In this document: in pieces, positions 59,319 to 64,000 of the stretch
How positions within the stretch are numbered: position 1 is the stretch's first letter
How the letters are laid out: each line of letters starts with the position of its first letter
NCBI RefSeq assembly: GCF_038896935.1
Contig: NZ_JBANDC010000007.1
Span: forward strand, 1-64,000
Reading direction: 5' to 3'
Source of the DNA: Collimonas rhizosphaerae
Lineage (GTDB): Bacteria > Pseudomonadota > Gammaproteobacteria > Burkholderiales > Burkholderiaceae_D
DNA: 64,000 nucleotides
Notes under the pieces: generated by a model
What the model was told of the DNA's origin: nothing
Databases searched by the model: none
Seen by the model: the letters and a program-made list of their open reading frames with translations, nothing else
Program-made: the position numbers and the translations under genes

Positions 59319-61465
59319 GCGGCTCGACCAATTGGCAAGATGCCAACGCCGAATATCTGTCGACCGCGCTGGCGTGGCTGCGCGGCCGGCTGGAGGCGCA
59401 CACGGGACAAGTGGCGGAGATCGCACCTTTGCCTGTGACGGCATCTGCTACCGCATCCGCCACGCAGGCGGCTTCGCCAGTCTCGTTCTGGCAGCGCGCT
59501 TTCAAGGCCGCGGTCCAACAGGCGCCTGCCCAGCTGACAAGTGCCCCAGTATCGATGCGGACAACCAAGGCAGGGGCACTGACAGCAAAGAACTCTTCTG
59601 AATTGGCAACGAGCAATGCCAACGGCGCGCCCCTCCCCGCCCTGCCGCTGCTGGCAAAACAGCTTGGCCTGTCTACCTTCGAACAGGATGTCTTGCTCTT
59701 GTGTGTCGCCATGGAGCTGGATACCGGGCTGGCCGCCCTGTGTGCACGCGCCAACGGCGACGCAAGCCGGATCTATCCGACATTTGCGCTGGCAATGACG
59801 CTATTCGACGCACCGGCATGGGAAGTCTTGTCGCCGCAACGTCCCTTGCGCTATTGGAGGCTGATCGAAATCAATCAACCGGGCGCCCAGCCGCTCATCA
59901 CCAGCGCATTGCGGGCGGACGAGCGAATCGTCAACTACCTGAAGGGCCTGAACTACCTCGATGACCGGCTCGCGCCTTTGGTAACGCCGCTGGCCTCGCC
60001 GTCGTCCCAGGTAGATCCGCCTGCCTCTCAAGCTGCTGTTGTCGAGACCATCGTCGATCAACTCAAATCGCATGGCGGAACACGCATACCGCTGGTGCAA
60101 CTGCTCGGTACCGACACGGCCAGCAAGGAGCTCGTCGCGCAATCGGCGGCAAAGGCATTTGCGCTGCAGCCATATCGCATGCCCGCCCGCCATCTGACCG
60201 TATCGGCTGGAGAACTGGAGAGGATCGCGCGGCTATGGCAGCGCGAAAGCCTGCTGTTGCCGCTTGCCCTGTACCTGGACACGCAGGAGATCGGCAGCGA
60301 CGACACGCACAGCGAGCCCGGTGTGGCGGTCAATCGTTTCCTCTCCCGTATCGATTGCGTGATTTTCCTCGATAGCCGCGATCCCTGGTCCGGTGTCGCG
60401 CCAACCAGTATTTCCGTAGACATTGGCAAACCCAGTTCCGAAGAACAACAGGCGATCTGGGCCGCAGCATTGGGCGACGCCGCGGGGGAAAGCCCGGCGC
60501 TGCTGGCCGGACAGTTCGATTTGAATTTCGCGCGCCAGCAGCAGCTGGCCCGCCAGGCACTGGCGCAAACCGCCGACGCTCAGGCGCCCTTGCAAACACG
60601 CTTGTGGGACGCCTGCCTGGCCAGCACCCGTCCGCAAATGGGCGCCATGGCGCAGCGGCTTGATCCCAAGGCGTGCTGGGATGACCTGATTTTGCCGGCT
60701 TCAGAAAACGGACTATTGCGCCAGATCGCTGCCCAGGTGGGACAGCGCGGCACCGTATACAACCAATGGGGATTCCGCAGCAAAATGAATCGCGGACTCG
60801 GCATCAGCACCTTGTTCGCCGGCGAAAGCGGAACCGGAAAAACCATGGCAGCCGAAGTCATCGCCAACGATCTGCGGCTCAACCTGTATCGCATCGATCT
60901 CTCCGCCGTGGTCAGCAAATACATCGGCGAAACAGAGAAGAACCTGCGCCGGCTGTTCGATGCCGCTGAAGACGGAGGTGCAATCCTGTTCTTCGACGAA
61001 GCGGACGCCTTGTTCGGCAAGCGCAGCGAAGTCAAGGATAGCCATGACCGCTACGCGAATATCGAAACCAACTATCTGCTGCAGCGCATGGAAGCCTATC
61101 GCGGCTTGGCCATACTTGCGACCAATATGAAGAGTGCGCTTGATCCGGCCTTTCTGCGGCGCTTGCGCTTCGTTGTGAATTTTCCTTTCCCCGGGGCGGC
61201 AGAACGCAAGGTAATGTGGCAGCAGGCCTTCCCGCCACAGGCGCCCACCGATGGGCTGGATTTCGATCGCCTGGCCAAGCTCAACCTTACCGGCGGCCAC
61301 ATCCACAACATAGCGATTAATGCAGCTTTCCTGGCGGCGCGAGCCAAGGGCCGGATCACCATGCCAGTTGTGCTGGATGCCGCTCGTACCGAGTTCCGCA
61401 AATTGGAGCGGCCAATCAACGAGGCGGATTTCCGCTGGTCCGCCGTTTCGGGACTGGTGGCATGA
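59315..61465 (+). CDS. Pvc15-like AAA+ ATPase (eCIS)
   Basis: Protein of 716 residues. The first half is a variable helical region. The second half is an AAA+ domain with Walker A AGESGTGKT (about residue 508), Walker B AILFFDEADALFG, sensor ILATNMKSALDPAFLRRLRF, and a lid domain (FDRLAKLNLTGGHIHNIAINAAFLAA). Position and domain plan match Pvc15, needed for loading or assembly of injection particles. ATGA overlap with both neighbours. Cytoplasmic; the ATP-driven step is inferred from the family. Confidence 0.9.
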   Translation: MSGSTNWQDANAEYLSTALAWLRGRLEAHTGQVAEIAPLPVTASATASATQAASPVSFWQRAFKAAVQQAPAQLTSAPVSMRTTKAGALTAKNSSELATSNANGAPLPALPLLAKQLGLSTFEQDVLLLCVAMELDTGLAALCARANGDASRIYPTFALAMTLFDAPAWEVLSPQRPLRYWRLIEINQPGAQPLITSALRADERIVNYLKGLNYLDDRLAPLVTPLASPSSQVDPPASQAAVVETIVDQLKSHGGTRIPLVQLLGTDTASKELVAQSAAKAFALQPYRMPARHLTVSAGELERIARLWQRESLLLPLALYLDTQEIGSDDTHSEPGVAVNRFLSRIDCVIFLDSRDPWSGVAPTSISVDIGKPSSEEQQAIWAAALGDAAGESPALLAGQFDLNFARQQQLARQALAQTADAQAPLQTRLWDACLASTRPQMGAMAQRLDPKACWDDLILPASENGLLRQIAAQVGQRGTVYNQWGFRSKMNRGLGISTLFAGESGTGKTMAAEVIANDLRLNLYRIDLSAVVSKYIGETEKNLRRLFDAAEDGGAILFFDEADALFGKRSEVKDSHDRYANIETNYLLQRMEAYRGLAILATNMKSALDPAFLRRLRFVVNFPFPGAAERKVMWQQAFPPQAPTDGLDFDRLAKLNLTGGHIHNIAINAAFLAARAKGRITMPVVLDAARTEFRKLERPINEADFRWSAVSGLVA

Positions 61466-61803
61466 ACACGCCTCCGGAAAGGATCACGGTGCATATCGAG
61501 CGCCTGGTGTTGGATGGCATGCCGATCGGCAAGGCGCAAGCGCCAGCGCTGCAAGCCGCGATCGAGGCCGAATTGGCGCATTTGCTGGCTGTTCATGGGA
61601 TCGCGGACGAATTTCGCTCAGGTGCGGCATTGGGCAGCATTCGCACCGGGACAATGACCCTGTCCGGTGAAAATAAGCCTGGCGGGCTCGGCCGGAAAAT
61701 TGCCCGGGCGGTGCATGCGGGCATTGGGAACGTGCAGGCGAGCGCCGGACACGAAGAAAGCCATGAAGCGGTTGCAGCGACAGTACCGCGAGGAGCACGC
61801 TGA
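61462..61803 (+). CDS. Small eCIS-associated protein
   Basis: Protein of 113 residues starting inside the AAA+ stop. It has an N-terminal ERITVHIERLVLDGMPIGKAQAPALQAAIEAELAHLLAVHGIADEF pattern and a Gly-rich, basic second half. Small proteins with this opening (helix after a short strand) sit between the ATPase and DUF4157 genes in related clusters; their role is unknown. Its stop TGA overlaps the next ATG (TGATG). Confidence 0.6.
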   Translation: MNTPPERITVHIERLVLDGMPIGKAQAPALQAAIEAELAHLLAVHGIADEFRSGAALGSIRTGTMTLSGENKPGGLGRKIARAVHAGIGNVQASAGHEESHEAVAATVPRGAR

Positions 61804-63119
61804 TGAGCAAGCAGACAAGCAGCCACAACAGGCCAAAAGTTGCGGCCGGCGGTTCTTCGAATCCGAGTGTGGCCCGGCGCACCCACACGCTTGGGCCGCA
61901 CGTCAATCTGCAACGAGATGTCGGCAGCGCGCCGGTCCGGGATGAGATCGATACATCGGCAGTGACGAATGTATTGAAATCGCCGGGACGGCCACTGGAT
62001 GCATCGACACGCGCCATGATGGAACCGCGCTTTGGCTACGACTTCAGCCGCGTGCGCGTGCATAACGACGCGCAAGCCGCGATGTCAGCCCAGGCAGTGC
62101 AGGCGAATGCCTATACCGCCGGCCCCGACATGGTGTTTGGGGCTGGCCAATATGCTCCCCATTCGACGCAGGGACAACGCTTGATGGCGCACGAACTGAG
62201 CCATGTGGTGCAGCAGGCATCCGGGCCTGTCGCGGGCGCACCGGTTGCCGACGGACTGTCGATCAGCCAGCCGTCCGATCCGTTCGAGCAGAGTGCTCGC
62301 GCGAACGCAATGGAACTGGATAGCGCAAATACGAGTGGACGCAACGCTCAGGCCGGCAATGGTCCGCATGGTTTGCGGCCTTTGCCTGCTGCTCAGGCGA
62401 GTGCGGGCGAGACACATCTGCAAAGGGATGCTGCCGACACCGCCAATACCATCGGCGGCGTGTCAGCCGGCATTGCAGGCGCCGGCCTGCTGGCGGGAAT
62501 TGTCGGCACGGTATTTTCGGGGCAAAGCGCCGCTGCTGCTGGCCGGCAGGCAGATGCTGCCGAAGCCGCTTCCGTCGGCGCGGCAACGGCCGGCGGCCTT
62601 GTCATCAATCACGACACCGTGCCGCCGGGCACGGCAGCCAGCGCGGCGCCTGCGGCTGCGGGAGCGGCCGCCGCCACCGAAACGGAATTACCCACGATTC
62701 CCTTGATGCGGATAGGCATCGGCGATGCAATCAATGACTTCGCGGTAATTGGCGTCACCTTGCGCGCCAGCGGCAATACCATCACGGGCGGCCAAACCGA
62801 AACGATAGACTCGAACGGCTACGTCGGAGGACTGGCTGGCAACAACCTGTTCATGACCTTGCATGCGCGGCCAACCCCGCCGGTGGCCGGCAAGGACGTG
62901 ACACGCATCGTGTACGAGGGCAACAACAACCCGGCGCGCCACGGATCGACGAGCCACATTCAGCGTTTTAACGGTGTGATCCGGGTCGATGCGACCGGTG
63001 CGATACTCGGCAATCCCGCGCTGGAAGCGCACGCGCATGGCGGGGATCCGGTGCAGGCGAATCCCTCCGGACAACCGCCGGTTCCGGTACGGATAACCAC
63101 GCCGCCGGAGACAAGATGA
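61803..63119 (+). CDS. DUF4157 protein, candidate eCIS cargo (first)
   Basis: Protein of 438 residues. Residues about 50-135 form DUF4157: DASTRAMMEPRFGYDFSRVRVHNDAQA, then YTAGPDMVFGAGQYAPHS and AHELSHVVQQASG, with the zinc-protease-like HELSH. DUF4157 is a known marker of proteins delivered by contractile injection systems. After a small-residue-rich stretch (about 225-290, possibly membrane-interacting, GGVSAGIAGAGLLAGIVGTVFSG) comes a globular end (DAINDFAVIGVTLRASGN...RIVYEGNNNPARHG...HAHGGDP) that I do not recognise and that may be the toxic part. The N-terminal 45 residues are disordered. Confidence 0.72.
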   Translation: MSKQTSSHNRPKVAAGGSSNPSVARRTHTLGPHVNLQRDVGSAPVRDEIDTSAVTNVLKSPGRPLDASTRAMMEPRFGYDFSRVRVHNDAQAAMSAQAVQANAYTAGPDMVFGAGQYAPHSTQGQRLMAHELSHVVQQASGPVAGAPVADGLSISQPSDPFEQSARANAMELDSANTSGRNAQAGNGPHGLRPLPAAQASAGETHLQRDAADTANTIGGVSAGIAGAGLLAGIVGTVFSGQSAAAAGRQADAAEAASVGAATAGGLVINHDTVPPGTAASAAPAAAGAAAATETELPTIPLMRIGIGDAINDFAVIGVTLRASGNTITGGQTETIDSNGYVGGLAGNNLFMTLHARPTPPVAGKDVTRIVYEGNNNPARHGSTSHIQRFNGVIRVDATGAILGNPALEAHAHGGDPVQANPSGQPPVPVRITTPPETR

Positions 63120-64000
63120 GCAGCCGCAGCTTCACAACCGCCCAAGCGCCGGCCAAGCCGCAGGCAGCGCCACCCGTTGCTGCAGGGTTTGCGCAGCGCC
63201 GGTGCAGCTGTGGACAACACGTCATAGGCGGCGGCAAGTGCGCGGAATGCAAGAGAAAAGCTGGTTTGCAAAGAAAAAAGGGAGACCATGCGCAGGATCT
63301 CGGCGACATGGACGTATTGCCAGATGCCGTTCCGCAAACTCAGGGGCAACCGATAAGCGGACTAACACGCGCCTTCATGGAAACACGTTTCCAGCATGAT
63401 TTCAGCCAGGTGCGGGTGCATACGGGCAGCACAGCGGCGGAATCGGCGCAGGCTGTCAACGCATTGGCGTACACGGTTGGGCGCGACATTGTGTTCGGCG
63501 CCGATCAGTACATGCCGCATACCGCAAGCGGCGCGCTGCTGCTAGCGCATGAGCTGACCCATGTGGTGCAACAAGCCAATGTTGCCCCGTCCGCCTCCTC
63601 TAAACCAATCAGCGATCCCGACGATGCCGCCGAGCGCGAAGCCGATGCTGTCGCCAGCCAGGTCGTCAGCGGCGACGATCACCAGCCGGTTGCGGTCAGG
63701 CAGTCGCCAATCGCCGCACTGCACGCGCTGGATCAAGGGACTGGAATCGGCATCGGCATCGGGATCGGCGTGGCAGGCTTCGGCGCCCTGGCCATCGCGG
63801 GACTCGCCGGCGCCTTCGACAAGACCGAATTCAGCGATCAGGAGCTGACAAACTACCTCGCAGTGCTCGATACCGGACGCATCGAAGGCCATACCGACAG
63901 CGACAACAAGGCGCGTGCCTTGGTCAAGCGCTGGGTTACCGGCACCTCCAGCTTTTTGCTCAGCCCTGTGCGCAAGATGTTCATGATCCGTGAAATGCAG
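63116..64000 (+). CDS. DUF4157 protein, candidate eCIS cargo (second, 3' end outside window)
   Basis: Open to the window end in frame (295 codons seen), starting inside the previous stop (ATGA). It begins with a short Cys pair region (RRCSCGQ...GKCAECKRK), a zinc-knuckle start often in front of DUF4157. Then DUF4157: ISGLTRAFMETRFQHDFSQVRVHTG, YTVGRDIVFGADQYMPHT and AHELTHVVQQANV (HELTH). A Gly/Ile-rich hydrophobic stretch follows (about residues 205-230), then an unrecognised region cut off by the window. The frame appears on none of the neighbouring strands as a better alternative. Confidence 0.75.
   Translation, partial: MSSRSFTTAQAPAKPQAAPPVAAGFAQRRCSCGQHVIGGGKCAECKRKAGLQRKKGDHAQDLGDMDVLPDAVPQTQGQPISGLTRAFMETRFQHDFSQVRVHTGSTAAESAQAVNALAYTVGRDIVFGADQYMPHTASGALLLAHELTHVVQQANVAPSASSKPISDPDDAAEREADAVASQVVSGDDHQPVAVRQSPIAALHALDQGTGIGIGIGIGVAGFGALAIAGLAGAFDKTEFSDQELTNYLAVLDTGRIEGHTDSDNKARALVKRWVTGTSSFLLSPVRKMFMIREMQ

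Overview
The window reads like a chromosome segment of a beta-proteobacterium of the Oxalobacteraceae, most likely Collimonas. This is an inference from moderately high GC, Burkholderiales-type gene content (Tat-tagged malate:quinone oxidoreductase, LysR, MocR and ECF regulators, polysaccharide-degrading enzymes), and a Bil operon of the kind I recall being studied from Collimonas sp. OK412. No rRNA, tRNA or CRISPR array was seen.

1-21.8 kb is ordinary chromosome. It starts with the tail of an unknown gene, a SnoaL-like lipoprotein and a two-gene polysaccharide locus (alginate-lyase-like protein plus a CBM6/beta-helix lipoprotein, both apparently starting at TTG). Small divergent regulator/enzyme units follow: FAD monooxygenase with TetR, LysR with a 3-oxoadipate enol-lactonase-like hydrolase, a FUSC pump, a GST, and an SDR beside a wrecked ArsR gene. 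12.2-18.3 kb holds an ECF sigma/anti-sigma pair and a periplasmic redox operon (cytochrome c, Tat phosphoesterase, CuA-like cupredoxin, CDGSH protein, membrane protein). Five sites with the pattern GGGAAT-N18-GT(T)ATA fit an ECF promoter. They lie before the sigma gene, the cytochrome operon, two small lipoprotein genes and a probable small RNA, and one fires toward a region with no known gene. 18.35-21.8 kb is a SnoaL/GST/DoxX/SDR cluster with a divergent LysR gene.

About 21.9-39.3 kb is a genomic island. It begins with three consecutive tyrosine-recombinase genes and a small coiled-coil gene (Tn554 TnpABC-like logic) in AT-rich DNA. Its cargo looks like defence: (a) a sigma-like protein, an HTH-like protein and a 1117-residue fusion of an ImmA/IrrE peptidase, a UvrD-type helicase and an Fe-S nuclease-like end; (b) a complete ubiquitin-like conjugation operon, bilABCD (two-domain Ubl, E2, JAMM deconjugase, E1), possibly with a fifth small ORF; (c) a DUF5677-like protein with a two-TM membrane protein; (d) uncharacterised genes up to a terminator and a phage-type HTH gene. 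The ends were not resolved.

39.4-53.8 kb is chromosome again: a DHA2 drug exporter, an IS21 IstB remnant, a MocR regulator, Tat-tagged Mqo, a fungal-type GH54 arabinofuranosidase with a ricin-type lectin domain, LysE/Lrp, a solute-binding protein, and a D-amino-acid-dehydrogenase-like oxidase divergent from a second MocR.

54.2 kb to the window end is one tightly overlapping operon for an extracellular contractile injection system (eCIS): sheath, tube, a zinc-ribbon assembly protein, a disordered protein, a Pvc16/DUF4255 protein, a Pvc15-like AAA+ ATPase, a small protein, and two DUF4157 proteins that are candidate cargo. The second runs off the window.
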